Origin: Acidimicrobiales bacterium
GTDB lineage: Bacteria > Actinomycetota > Acidimicrobiia > Acidimicrobiales > Aldehydirespiratoraceae
Length of the DNA: 64,000 nucleotides
NCBI GenBank assembly: GCA_033344915.1
Contig: JAWPML010000001.1
Location: forward strand, 2,538,369-2,602,368
Direction: 5' to 3'
Shown: positions 1 to 8,302 of the stretch, one piece after another
Position numbering within the stretch: position 1 is the stretch's first letter
How the letters are laid out: each line of letters starts with the position of its first letter
Made by a program: the position numbers and the translations under genes
Notes under the pieces: generated by a model
Database searches by the model: none
What the model was told of the DNA's origin: nothing
The model's input: the letters and a program-made list of their open reading frames with translations, nothing else

Positions 1-2
1 CC

Positions 3-770
3 GCGGGCGCGATCGAACGGATCCGGATCGACCGGACCACCTACGAAGCCCGGTACAAGGTGATCGGCTCCGATCTGTGGAGCGACGACCCGGGCTTCGC
101 CGCGGACACCGCCAAGCTCGACATCGCCGGTCTCTGCGGCTCCGCCATCATCGAGGTCATCGGCGAGATGTTCCTGGCCGGTGTCTGCGACCACAACGGC
201 GTGGTGCAGGGGGCACTGACGGCCACCACGGACCGCGTGCGCCCCGAGGACCGGACCTTCCGCTATGTCATCCGGGACGCCACCGACACCTCGCCCGAGC
301 TGGCGATCACGCAGAACGACGTGCGCCAGATCCAGCTCGCCGGCTCCGCCCTGCGCGCCGGGATCGACCTGCTCATGGAACACGCAGGCGTGACGGAGAT
401 CCACGACGTCCGCCTCGCCGGCGCCTTCGGGGCCCACATCGACCCGGTGTACGCGCTGGTCCTCGGCCTCGTGCCCGACGGCCCGGTGGAAGGCGTGCGG
501 GCGGTCGGCAACGCCTCGGGGGCCGGCGCGATCCGCATGCTGGTGAGCGCCGAGCAGCGCGCCGAGGTGGCGGCCGCCGTGCGCTCGATCGAGAAGATCG
601 AGACCGCGACCGAGCCGCGCTTCCAGGAGTTGTTCGTCGCGGCCATGGCGTTCCCCCACGACACCGCGCCGAGCCCGCATCTGGCGAAGGTGGTCGAGCT
701 GCCCGAACGCGTCGCCGCGTCCGACTCCGGCCGGCCCCGGCGCCGCCGTCGTTCGACGGGTTCGCCATGA
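3..770 (+). CDS. Corrinoid-protein reductive activator (RamA/RACE-like, DUF4445), C-terminal part
   Basis: The reading frame is open at the left edge, so only the C-terminal ~255 residues are present. They look like the ASKHA/DUF4445 domain of RACE proteins, which reactivate the cobalt(II) form of corrinoid methyltransferase partners at the cost of ATP. Visible hallmarks are the early RIDRTT and YKVIG motifs, GLCGSAIIEVIGEM, a GAFGAHIDP segment and GNASGAGA near the end. The [2Fe-2S] ferredoxin domain expected at the N-terminus lies outside the window. The TGA stop overlaps the ATG of the MttB-family gene (ATGA), so the two are translationally coupled, and activation of the cognate corrinoid protein is the natural role. 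The corrinoid protein itself is not seen and may lie to the left. Family confident; exact substrate system unknown. Confidence 0.85.
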   Translation, partial: AGAIERIRIDRTTYEARYKVIGSDLWSDDPGFAADTAKLDIAGLCGSAIIEVIGEMFLAGVCDHNGVVQGALTATTDRVRPEDRTFRYVIRDATDTSPELAITQNDVRQIQLAGSALRAGIDLLMEHAGVTEIHDVRLAGAFGAHIDPVYALVLGLVPDGPVEGVRAVGNASGAGAIRMLVSAEQRAEVAAAVRSIEKIETATEPRFQELFVAAMAFPHDTAPSPHLAKVVELPERVAASDSGRPRRRRRSTGSP

Positions 771-2311
771 GCGAGACCGACGCCCGGCGCGGACGCCGCG
801 GCGGCGGCCGGGCGGCGCGACAGGCCGCGCGGGCCGAGGTCGGCGGCGAGACCGTCGCGTATCTCGAACGCCGGCTCGCGCCGGTCGACATGCTCGACGA
901 GGAGGGCCTCGCCCGGATCGAGGCCAACGCGGAGATCATCCTCAGCGAGGTGGGCATCGCGTTCCAGGACTTCCCCGAGGCGCTCGACCTGCTCCGCGAC
1001 GCCGGCGCGGACGTGGACGGCGAGCTCGTGCGCTTCCCCGCCGGCATGTGCCGCGAGATCGTGCAGACCAACGCACCGACATCGTTCGTCCAGCACGCCC
1101 GCAATCCCGCCCGCAGCGTGAAGATCGGCGACAACTGCACGGTGTTCGCGCCGAACTACGGGTCGCCGTTCGCCTTCGATCTCGACAAGGGCCGGCGCTA
1201 CGCGTCGCTCGCCGACTTCGAGAACGCCGTCCGCCTCACCTACATGCTTCCCCACCTGCACCACTCCGGCGGCACGGTGTGCGAGCCGGTCGACATTCCC
1301 GTGAACAAGCGCCACCTCGACATGGTGTATTCGCACATCCGCTACAGCGACAAGCCCTACATGGGCTCGGTCACCGCGCCCGAGCGGGCGGCCGATTCGA
1401 TCGAGCTGAGCCGCATCGCCTTCGGCGGCGACCTCGGCGACCGCACCGTGATGACGTCGCTGATCAACGCGTCCTCGCCGCTGCGCTGGGACGCCACGAT
1501 GCTCGGCGCGGCCACGGAGTACGCCCGCGCCAACCAGGCGGCCATCATCTCGCCGTTCATCCTCGCCGGGGCGATGTCGCCGGTCACGGTCGCCGGGCTC
1601 GCCGCCCAGGCTCTCGCCGAGGCCCTGTCGGGCATGGCCTACTACCAGCTGGTCCGGCCGGGCGCGCCGGTCGTCTTCGGCACGTTCGCGTCGTCGATGT
1701 CGATGGCCACCGGGGCGCCGACGTTCGGCACACCCGAAGCCGGGCAGGCCATCAACGTGATGGCATCGCTCGCCCGCCGGGTCGGGGTGCCGTTCCGGTC
1801 CGGTGGCCAGTTCACGTCGTCGAAGTACCCCGATGCCCAGGCCGCGTACGAGTCGGCATCGACCATCCTCCCCACCGTCGAAGCGGGCGTGAACTTCGTG
1901 CTCCACGCCGCCGGGTGGCAGGAAGGCGGCCTCACCCTCGGGTTCGAGAAGCTGATCATGGACGCCGACCAGCTCGGCATGATGGGGGTCTACGCCCGCG
2001 GCATCGACCTCTCGGCGAACGGCCAGGCGATGGAGGCGTTCCACACGAACCCCCACGGCGACCACTTCCTCGGCAACGCCCACACCCTCGCCAACTTCGA
2101 GACCGCCTTCTACCGTTCCACGATCGCCGACAACAACAGCTTCGAGCAGTGGGAGCTCGAGGGTTCGCTCACCGCCGCCCAACGGGCGAACGCGAAGTGG
2201 AAGGAGATGCTGGCCGCCTACGAGGCGCCGCCGCTCGACGCGGCCATCGACGAGGAGCTGCAGGAGTTCGTCGCCCGCCGCAAGGCGTCGATGCCCGACG
2301 CCGCCTACTGA
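767..2311 (+). CDS. MttB-superfamily corrinoid-dependent methyltransferase (non-pyrrolysine)
   Basis: A 514-residue MttB-superfamily protein. The family transfers a methyl group from a quaternary or tertiary amine to a corrinoid protein. The start at 767 is chosen because it forms an ATGA overlap with the activator stop; the longer upstream frame only reads through that gene. A basic, disordered N-terminus (about residues 5-25) precedes the TIM-barrel fold, with motifs such as GGTVCEPVD, MSPVTVAGLAAQ and the C-terminal GGHF-like segment DHFLGNAHT. The frame has no internal TAG, so it lacks the pyrrolysine of true trimethylamine methyltransferase and belongs with MtgB-like members. Known MtgB-type enzymes demethylate glycine betaine, proline betaine or carnitine; which applies here cannot be read from sequence. 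It overlaps the convergent MFS gene by 7 bases. Confidence 0.88.
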   Translation: MSETDARRGRRGGGRAARQAARAEVGGETVAYLERRLAPVDMLDEEGLARIEANAEIILSEVGIAFQDFPEALDLLRDAGADVDGELVRFPAGMCREIVQTNAPTSFVQHARNPARSVKIGDNCTVFAPNYGSPFAFDLDKGRRYASLADFENAVRLTYMLPHLHHSGGTVCEPVDIPVNKRHLDMVYSHIRYSDKPYMGSVTAPERAADSIELSRIAFGGDLGDRTVMTSLINASSPLRWDATMLGAATEYARANQAAIISPFILAGAMSPVTVAGLAAQALAEALSGMAYYQLVRPGAPVVFGTFASSMSMATGAPTFGTPEAGQAINVMASLARRVGVPFRSGGQFTSSKYPDAQAAYESASTILPTVEAGVNFVLHAAGWQEGGLTLGFEKLIMDADQLGMMGVYARGIDLSANGQAMEAFHTNPHGDHFLGNAHTLANFETAFYRSTIADNNSFEQWELEGSLTAAQRANAKWKEMLAAYEAPPLDAAIDEELQEFVARRKASMPDAAY

Positions 2312-3609
2312 GCGTCGCCGTCCCCCGCCTCGGCGGACGTGGCGTAGACCGATCGCCGGCGGCGACCGATGAGGTTCGACGCCACCGCCGACGCACGGGC
2401 CGGGTAGGCCACGAATGCCCGCTGGCGTTCGGCGGGGAGCGCGTCGCGGAAGAGCACCCGCCACGAGATGTAGGACGCGATCAGCCCGTGGGTGACCACC
2501 ATCACGACGAAGAACGCTCGCGGGCTCGTGGCCGACATGAGCGGGGCCGCCACGAGCGGGCCACAGACCGCGCCGACCCCGTTCACGCGGACGAGCGACG
2601 CCGACGACGCCGTGAGCTGCGACTGGGGCAGCCAGTCGCCGGCGTAGGCGATCGTGAGCGAGTAGAGCGGGAACGTCGTCCCGCCGAGCAGGAACATCAA
2701 CCCGATCGCCGCCCAGCTCCCCACCGGCGCGACGGTGAGCACGGCGCACACGCCGGCCGCGGCGACCGCCACCCACCACATGACGGACCGCCGCGAGACC
2801 CGGTCGGAGATCCAGCCGATGGGCCACTGGAGGAGGAACGAACCGATCAGTGGCGCGGCGAGGAAGGTGGGAATCCGCGACGCCGGCACGTCCGCCGCGA
2901 TCGCGTAGACGGCACCGAGCCCCATCAGTACGCCGGCCGACATGCCACCCCAGAACGAGCTGACCACGCCGGTCGGGACCTGGCGGAAGAGCTCGCGCAT
3001 CGACAGGGGCTCCGGGATGCCGGTGGGCGGGCTGGTGGAGGCCGAGAGCGTGACCGGCAGCAACGACGTCGACACCAGGATCGACGCCAGCACGAAGAGC
3101 TTGAAGCCGGACGGGTCGGCGGCCTCGAGCAGATACTGCCCGATGGTCATGCCGCCCATCGTCGCGACCATGTAGAGCGAGAGGAGCCGTCCCCGCGTCG
3201 CGTTGGTGGCCATGTCGTTGAGCCATGACTCCGAGACCACGTAGAGGCCGCTGAAACAGACCCCGGTGACGAAGCGCATCGCCCCCCAGCTGAGCGGCGA
3301 GATGAGAATGGCGTGGGCGAGCACGGCGGCGGAGGCAGTCGACGCCAGGGCGGCGAACACGCGGATGTGGCCGACCTGCGCCAGCATGCGTTCGGCGTAT
3401 TTCGCGCCGACGAGGAAGCCGGCGAAGTAGCAGGCCATGACGACGCCGGCCGCGCCGAGCGAGAAGCCCTCCACCTGGGTCCGCACCCCGAGGAGCGATC
3501 CCTGGAGCCCGTTGCCCGCCATGAGGAGGGCGACCCCGATCAGCAGGGCGCGGGCCGCGACGACCGGGTTGTTCTCGATGAGCGGACCGCCCTCGACGTC
3601 GTCGCTCAC
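2305..3609 (-). CDS. MFS transporter
   Basis: A 434-residue major facilitator superfamily carrier with about 12 hydrophobic segments and a basic loop (SDRVSRRS) between transmembrane helices, as is typical for the family. It begins with GTG, and GTGA overlaps the stop of the DmdA-like gene upstream, so the two form a minus-strand operon. Its stop overlaps the 3' end of the convergent MttB gene by 7 bases. The context suggests uptake or efflux of a methylated compound or its demethylated product, but the sequence gives no substrate. The C-terminal tail of about 45 residues is hydrophilic and arginine-rich. Confidence 0.85.
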   Translation of the reverse strand: MSDDVEGGPLIENNPVVAARALLIGVALLMAGNGLQGSLLGVRTQVEGFSLGAAGVVMACYFAGFLVGAKYAERMLAQVGHIRVFAALASTASAAVLAHAILISPLSWGAMRFVTGVCFSGLYVVSESWLNDMATNATRGRLLSLYMVATMGGMTIGQYLLEAADPSGFKLFVLASILVSTSLLPVTLSASTSPPTGIPEPLSMRELFRQVPTGVVSSFWGGMSAGVLMGLGAVYAIAADVPASRIPTFLAAPLIGSFLLQWPIGWISDRVSRRSVMWWVAVAAAGVCAVLTVAPVGSWAAIGLMFLLGGTTFPLYSLTIAYAGDWLPQSQLTASSASLVRVNGVGAVCGPLVAAPLMSATSPRAFFVVMVVTHGLIASYISWRVLFRDALPAERQRAFVAYPARASAVASNLIGRRRRSVYATSAEAGDGDAQ

Positions 3610-4757
3610 TTCAGGTGCGGCTTCTCGACGACGACCGCGGGCAGGCAGCCGTGGACCGGGTGGTCGATGCCGAGTTCGGTGCCGAGGCGGCTGTGCTCGA
3701 CGGTGGTGCGGACGAAGCCGATGTTGCGGCGCAGTCGGGGCGACCAGCAGGCCGAGGTGAGCGTGCCAACTTCGTGATCGTCCCGGCGCACGGGAAGCAC
3801 CCGCGGCATGTCGCCGTCCGTGAAGGTGCCGAGATCGGGACCGTCGATGTCGACGCCGACGAGCCGGCCCGTCGGACCCGCCGCCCGCTGCGCGAGGAGT
3901 GCGTCGCGGCCGACGAAGTCGTCGGGCTGGTCGAGATCGACCATCCAGTCGTGCCCCGACCCGAGTTCGAGCGGTGTCGTGGTGTCGTCGATGTCGCAGC
4001 CCAGCGCCAGCATGCCGGCCTCGATCCGGCGGACGTGGTTCGGCGCGCCCGCCGTGATGTCGTGGCGCTCACCGGCCCGCATCACCGTGTCCCACCACTG
4101 CTCGGCCCGGGCGTTCTCGTCCGCCCGCGCGTCGGCGACATAGATCTCGTAGCCGTCCGTGCCGCCCCAGCCAGTGCGGGAGATGACGAGCTCGAGGCCG
4201 TCGTGTTGCCGCCGGATCAGCCGGTAGTAGCCGAGGTCCGGCAGCTCGTCGCCGAAGAGATCGTCCATGACCGCCGGCGCGTGGGGACCCTGGATCTGCA
4301 CGGGCGCGATGTCGGGCACGGCAACGTCGACGTCGTAGCCGCTGGCGAGGGCCAGACCCTGACACCAGAGGTGGATGTCGGCATCGGCCACGCTCAGCCA
4401 GAAGCGATCGTCGTCGAGCCGGAGCACGACCGGATCACCGATGATGCCGCCGTCCGCATTCGTCATGAACGCGTACTTGCACTGGCCGACTTCGTGTGAC
4501 GAGAGATCCCTGGTGACGAGGTACTGCATCAGCGCCACGGCGTCCGGCCCCCGCACCTCCACCTGGCGCTGGTAGGCGACATCCCACAGGGTCACGCCGT
4601 CGATCAGGGCCCAGTACTCGGCGACGGGGTCGCCGTAGTGGAGCAGGTGGTACGTGTGGTTGTAGACACCGCGCGCCGCCTTCTCCGGGTCGGCCACCGC
4701 GAGGGCGCGGCGCAGATACGGCGACTCGTCGATCCTGGCGTATCGAGTCAACGGCAC
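3606..4757 (-). CDS. DmdA-like GcvT-family tetrahydrofolate-dependent demethylase
   Basis: A 383-residue aminomethyltransferase-fold protein (GcvT N-terminal folate-binding domain plus C-terminal barrel). The pattern resembles DmdA, the DMSP demethylase: an early YNHTYH, LWDVAYQRQVEVRGPDA, QCKYAFMTNADGG, DPVVLRLDDDRFWLS, then TGWGGTDGYEIYV and an RIEAGMLALGCDID segment. Such enzymes move a methyl group to tetrahydrofolate. GTG at 4757 is chosen because the family usually starts shortly before this region and the longer frame would reach into the divergent pabB start. DmdA paralogues with other methylated substrates are common, so DMSP is only one option. It overlaps the MFS gene by 4 bases and lies 40 bases from a divergent folate-precursor gene, which supports a folate-linked role. 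Confidence 0.8.
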   Translation of the reverse strand: MPLTRYARIDESPYLRRALAVADPEKAARGVYNHTYHLLHYGDPVAEYWALIDGVTLWDVAYQRQVEVRGPDAVALMQYLVTRDLSSHEVGQCKYAFMTNADGGIIGDPVVLRLDDDRFWLSVADADIHLWCQGLALASGYDVDVAVPDIAPVQIQGPHAPAVMDDLFGDELPDLGYYRLIRRQHDGLELVISRTGWGGTDGYEIYVADARADENARAEQWWDTVMRAGERHDITAGAPNHVRRIEAGMLALGCDIDDTTTPLELGSGHDWMVDLDQPDDFVGRDALLAQRAAGPTGRLVGVDIDGPDLGTFTDGDMPRVLPVRRDDHEVGTLTSACWSPRLRRNIGFVRTTVEHSRLGTELGIDHPVHGCLPAVVVEKPHLK

Positions 4758-4797
4758 CGGGCGCTCCGCACGCGCGAGAGCGTATCGTTGCTCTCCG

Positions 4798-6597
4798 ATG
4801 CTTCGTGTCACTCGAGCGCTCGTCCGCCATGCCACGCCGCAGGGGCGGCGGTGGGTCTCCTTCAGCGATCCGATCGAGCATTTCGTGGCTGACGACCTCG
4901 CGTCCGTCGGCGCCGCGATCGACGCCGCGGAGGCGGCGGCCGCGGCCGGCCGCTGGGTGGTCGGCTTCGTGTCCTACGACGCCGGACCGGCGTTCGACCC
5001 GGCGATCGCCTCGCATCGAGCCGACGACACCCCGCTCGTCGCCATGGCGAGTTTCGCCGAGGCTCGGCCCTCGCGGGGGCCGGCCGGACGGCTGTTCGAG
5101 ACCGGCGACTGGGTGCCATCCGACGACCAGGCGGCCTTCGAGTCGTCCGTGCGCGAGATCCGCGAGCGCATCGCGGCGGGCGACACCTACCAGGTCAATT
5201 ACACGATGCGCCTCGACACCCAGTTCGCCGGCGACCCCGAAGGTCTGTTCGCCGCGCTCTGTCGGGCCCAACGAGCGGACCATCTCGCCTTCATCGACCT
5301 GGGCGACGCGGCCGTGTGCTCTGCGTCCCCGGAGCTGTTCGTCCGCCGCATCGGCCGCACGGTCGAGACGCGGCCGATGAAGGGCACGCGACCACGCCAC
5401 CCGGACCCGATCCGCGACCGCGACCTCGCGGAGGAACTCGTGCGCAGCGAGAAGGACCGGGCCGAGAACACGATGATCGTCGACATGGCCCGCAACGACC
5501 TCGGACGCATCGCCGATGTCGGCTCGGTCCGGACCGTCGCCCTGCACACCGTCGAGAGCTATCCGACGGTCCACCAGCTCACGTCGACGGTCGTCGCCGA
5601 GACGGACGCCTCGCTGCGCGAACTCTTCGCCGCGACCTTCCCCGGTGCCTCGATCACCGGCGCGCCCAAGGTGGCGACGTCGCGCATCATCACCGAGCTC
5701 GAGTCCCGACCCCGCGGCACCTACACCGGCAGCGTCGGGCTCATCGAGCCGGGCGGCGACGCGGAGTTCAACATCGCCATCCGCACGGCGTGGGTCGATC
5801 AGCGCACCGGCACCGCCACCTACGGGGTCGGCGGCGGCATCGTGTGGGACAGCGACGAGACGGCCGAGTGGGAGGAGGCGCACGACAAGGCACGGGTGCT
5901 GTATCGGGCCACCCGACCGTTCCGGCTGCTCGAGACCCTCGGCTGGGATCCCGGCGCGGGACCCATCCTCCTCGATCGCCATGTCGCCCGGCTCGCCGCG
6001 TCGGCCGCCCACTTCGGGTTCGACTGCGACGTGGCCGAGATCACCCGCCGGCTCGGCGCGGTGCGGGCCGAGGAGCCGAAGCGACTCCGGCTGCTCGTGG
6101 CCGCCGACGGGGCCATCGAGGTCCAGGTCCTCGACATGCCGCCCCGACGCACGGACGCCTGGCAGCTGGCGATCGACACGTTGCCGGTGGGGCGCGGCGA
6201 CGAGTTCCTGCGCCACAAGACCACCCGCCGGGACCGCTACGAGGAGGCCGCCGGCCGCTTCCCCGACGCGGACGACGTCGTGTTGTGGAACGAGGACGGG
6301 GAGATCACCGAGACCTCGGTCGCCAACCTCGTCCTCGAGATCGACGGCGAGGCCCTCACCCCCGCCGAGAGCAGCGGCCTGCTCCCCGGCACGCTGCGGG
6401 CCGAACTCCTCGCCAACGGTCGCATCCGTGAGGCGGTCCTCACCCTCGACGACCTCCACCGCGCCGACCGCATCTGGGGCATCAACTCCCTTCGCGGCTG
6501 GATCCCGGCCGAGTTGAGACACCGGGGTCAGAGTCCCGTCCCACCTTCCGTGCCCCCGGCCGCGTCGCGATCCGTCGAAGGTGGGACGGGACTCTGA
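4798..6597 (+). CDS. pabBC: Aminodeoxychorismate synthase component I fused to aminodeoxychorismate lyase
   Basis: A 599-residue fusion. Residues ~1-370 are a chorismate-utilising (PabB) domain with YQVNY (131-135), PMKGT (193-197, where the lysine distinguishes PabB from anthranilate synthase PIAGT), KDRAEN, IVDMARNDLGR, and GASITGAPK followed by GTYTGSVG. Residues ~380-570 form a class IV aminotransferase (PabC) domain with the PLP lysine in HKTTRR, ITETSVANL and a final INSLRGW. Together these convert chorismate plus ammonia to p-aminobenzoate for folate, fitting the folate-linked neighbours. The last ~27 residues (from about 573) are read from a large DNA palindrome and look unlike family C-termini, so the original end was probably altered by an inserted repeat. 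The amidotransferase PabA is not present here. Confidence 0.92.
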   Translation: MLRVTRALVRHATPQGRRWVSFSDPIEHFVADDLASVGAAIDAAEAAAAAGRWVVGFVSYDAGPAFDPAIASHRADDTPLVAMASFAEARPSRGPAGRLFETGDWVPSDDQAAFESSVREIRERIAAGDTYQVNYTMRLDTQFAGDPEGLFAALCRAQRADHLAFIDLGDAAVCSASPELFVRRIGRTVETRPMKGTRPRHPDPIRDRDLAEELVRSEKDRAENTMIVDMARNDLGRIADVGSVRTVALHTVESYPTVHQLTSTVVAETDASLRELFAATFPGASITGAPKVATSRIITELESRPRGTYTGSVGLIEPGGDAEFNIAIRTAWVDQRTGTATYGVGGGIVWDSDETAEWEEAHDKARVLYRATRPFRLLETLGWDPGAGPILLDRHVARLAASAAHFGFDCDVAEITRRLGAVRAEEPKRLRLLVAADGAIEVQVLDMPPRRTDAWQLAIDTLPVGRGDEFLRHKTTRRDRYEEAAGRFPDADDVVLWNEDGEITETSVANLVLEIDGEALTPAESSGLLPGTLRAELLANGRIREAVLTLDDLHRADRIWGINSLRGWIPAELRHRGQSPVPPSVPPAASRSVEGGTGL

Positions 6598-6611
6598 CCC
6601 CGCGTCTCAAC
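6513..6611. repeat. Large imperfect palindrome (REPIN-like) between convergent genes
   Basis: Left arm 6513-6547 and right arm 6578-6611 are reverse complements. The inner 24 bases (6524-6547 against 6578-6601) match perfectly, and the outer 8 bases (GTTGAGAC/GTCTCAAC) also pair, with one indel between. The arms contain GGGGTCAGAGTCCCGTCCCA and the loop is about 30 bases. The left arm encodes the odd C-terminus of pabBC and the right arm reaches the stop of the choline dehydrogenase gene. It could act as a bidirectional terminator. The GGGGTCAGA-type core resembles REP sequences mobilised by RAYT transposases (inference). Confidence 0.8.
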
Positions 6612-8289
6612 TTCGGGCGCGGTGGAAGTCGACGGGCTCGGGGGCGAGGGGGGTGTTGCCGAGGATGAGGTCGGCGGCCTTCTCGGCGAGCATCATCACC
6701 GGCGCGTAGATGTTGCCGTTCGTGACGTAGGGCATCGCCGACGCGTCGACCACCCGGAGCCCTTCCGTGCCGTGGACCCGCATGGACGTCGGATCCAGGA
6801 CGGCGTCGTCACCGACGCCCATCTTCGCGGTGCACGACGGATGCAGCGCCGTCTCGGCGTCCCTGCGGACCCAGTCGAGGATCTCGTCGTCGGTCTCGAC
6901 CCCCGGCCCCGGTGAGACCTCACCGCCGTTGAAGCGGTCCATGGCCGGCTGGTTCAGGATCCGCCGCGCGTGGCGAACTGCCTCGACCCACTCGCGCTTG
7001 TCGTTCGGCGTCGTCAGATAGTTGAACCGCAGCGCCGGCTTCGCCATCGGGTCGGTGCTGGTGATCTCCACCGAGCCGCGCGTGTCGGCGTACATGGGTC
7101 CGACGTGCACCTGGTAGCCGTGGCCGCCCTCGGGCGTGGACCCGTCGTAGCGGATCGCGATCGGCAGGAAGTGAAACATCAGGTTCGGATATTCGACCTC
7201 GTCGTTGCTGCGGATGAACCCGCCCGCCTCGAAGTGGTTCGACGCCCCGGGCCCCCGGCGGAAGAGCCACTGGAGACCGATCCACGGTCGCTTCCAGAAC
7301 GCCAGGTTGGGCTGGAGCGACACCGGCTCCTTGCAGGCGTACTGCACGTAGACCTCGAGATGGTCCTGGAGGTTCTGACCGACGCCGGCAACGTCGGCGA
7401 CGACCGGGATCCCGAGACCCTCGAGCAGCCCCGCCGGGCCGACCCCGGAGAGCTGGAGGAGCTGCGGGGTGTTGATCGCGCCGCCACAGAGGATGACCTC
7501 ACCGGCCTCCACCGATCGTGGCCTGCCCCGATGGACGTAGTCGACACCGACCGCCCGGTTTCCCTCGAAGCGCACCCGGGTCGCATGGGCCTTCGTGTGG
7601 AGGTCCAGGTTCTCCCGCCCGAGCACGGGATGGAGATAGGCCCGGGCGGCGCTGAGCCGGCGGCCGCGGTGGACGTTGCGGTCGAAGGCGTTGAACCCCT
7701 CCTGGCGATAGCCGTTCACATCGGTCGTGCGGGGGTGTCCGGCCTCGACCGTGGCGTCGAGGAACGCCTGGAAGAGTGGGTTCGTCGCCGGTCCCCGCTC
7801 GAGGACCAGCGGCCCGTCGTCGCCGCGGAAGTCGGGGCCATCGTCGGGGTGCAGGCACGTCTCCATGCGCTTGAAGTACGGCAGGCAGTGGGCGTAGTCC
7901 CACTGCGCCATACCCGGGTCGGCGCCCCAGCGCTCGTAGTCCAGCGGATTGCCCCGCTGGAAGATCATGCCGTTGATCGACGACGACCCGCCGAGCACCT
8001 TGCCCCGGGCGTGGTAGACGGTCCGCCCGTTCATGCCCGGCTCCGGTTCGGACTCGTACATCCAGTCGTAGAAGCGGTTCCCGATGCTGAACGAGAGCGC
8101 CGCCGGCATGTGGATGTAGACGTCGAACTTCCAGTCGCGCCGGCCGGCCTCCAACACGAGCACCGAGGCGTCCGGATCAGCCGACAGCCGGTTCGCGATC
8201 GCACAGCCGGCCGATCCACCGCCGACGACGACATAGTCGTAACGCGAAACGGCCGACCCCCGAGGGGGCCGGCCGTTCCGGTCGTTCAC
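6607..8289 (-). CDS. betA: Choline dehydrogenase (GMC oxidoreductase)
   Basis: A 560-residue FAD-dependent GMC oxidoreductase, close in pattern to BetA, which oxidises choline to betaine aldehyde and further to glycine betaine. Visible are the dinucleotide motif GGGSAG near residue 23, [62 protein letters not shown], and the C-terminal HPSCTAKMG with the probable catalytic His ~483, then [11 protein letters not shown] at 8289 is the best start: it lies 13 bases after the stop of the binding-protein gene, and no usable start exists nearer the conserved [10 protein letters not shown] stable hairpin (8248-8277) falls within the first ~14 codons. It is the last gene of the ABC transporter operon, giving import followed by oxidation of choline. 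Confidence 0.9.
   Translation of the reverse strand: MNDRNGRPPRGSAVSRYDYVVVGGGSAGCAIANRLSADPDASVLVLEAGRRDWKFDVYIHMPAALSFSIGNRFYDWMYESEPEPGMNGRTVYHARGKVLGGSSSINGMIFQRGNPLDYERWGADPGMAQWDYAHCLPYFKRMETCLHPDDGPDFRGDDGPLVLERGPATNPLFQAFLDATVEAGHPRTTDVNGYRQEGFNAFDRNVHRGRRLSAARAYLHPVLGRENLDLHTKAHATRVRFEGNRAVGVDYVHRGRPRSVEAGEVILCGGAINTPQLLQLSGVGPAGLLEGLGIPVVADVAGVGQNLQDHLEVYVQYACKEPVSLQPNLAFWKRPWIGLQWLFRRGPGASNHFEAGGFIRSNDEVEYPNLMFHFLPIAIRYDGSTPEGGHGYQVHVGPMYADTRGSVEITSTDPMAKPALRFNYLTTPNDKREWVEAVRHARRILNQPAMDRFNGGEVSPGPGVETDDEILDWVRRDAETALHPSCTAKMGVGDDAVLDPTSMRVHGTEGLRVVDASAMPYVTNGNIYAPVMMLAEKAADLILGNTPLAPEPVDFHRARS
8248..8277 (-). promoter_or_regulatory. Intercistronic hairpin at the start of betA
   Basis: Arms 8248-8261 (AACGGCCGACCCCC) and 8264-8277 are complementary with a single mismatch, leaving a very tight loop. 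In the transcript this is a strong hairpin about 26 bases after the binding-protein stop and about 12 bases into betA. Intercistronic hairpins after binding-protein genes are known to stabilise the upstream mRNA and lower downstream expression (established for maltose and other ABC operons). That role here is inference. Confidence 0.65.
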
Positions 8290-8302
8290 GACGAGGTTTG
8301 GA

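Noticed and set aside
77-766. A long upstream extension of the first MttB frame
   Set aside because: It reads through the activator gene in another frame with arginine- and proline-rich shadow sequence; the ATGA overlap at 767 is a clear start.
767-2311. Pyrrolysine-type trimethylamine methyltransferase
   Set aside because: There is no in-frame TAG, and the neighbourhood has no pyl genes.
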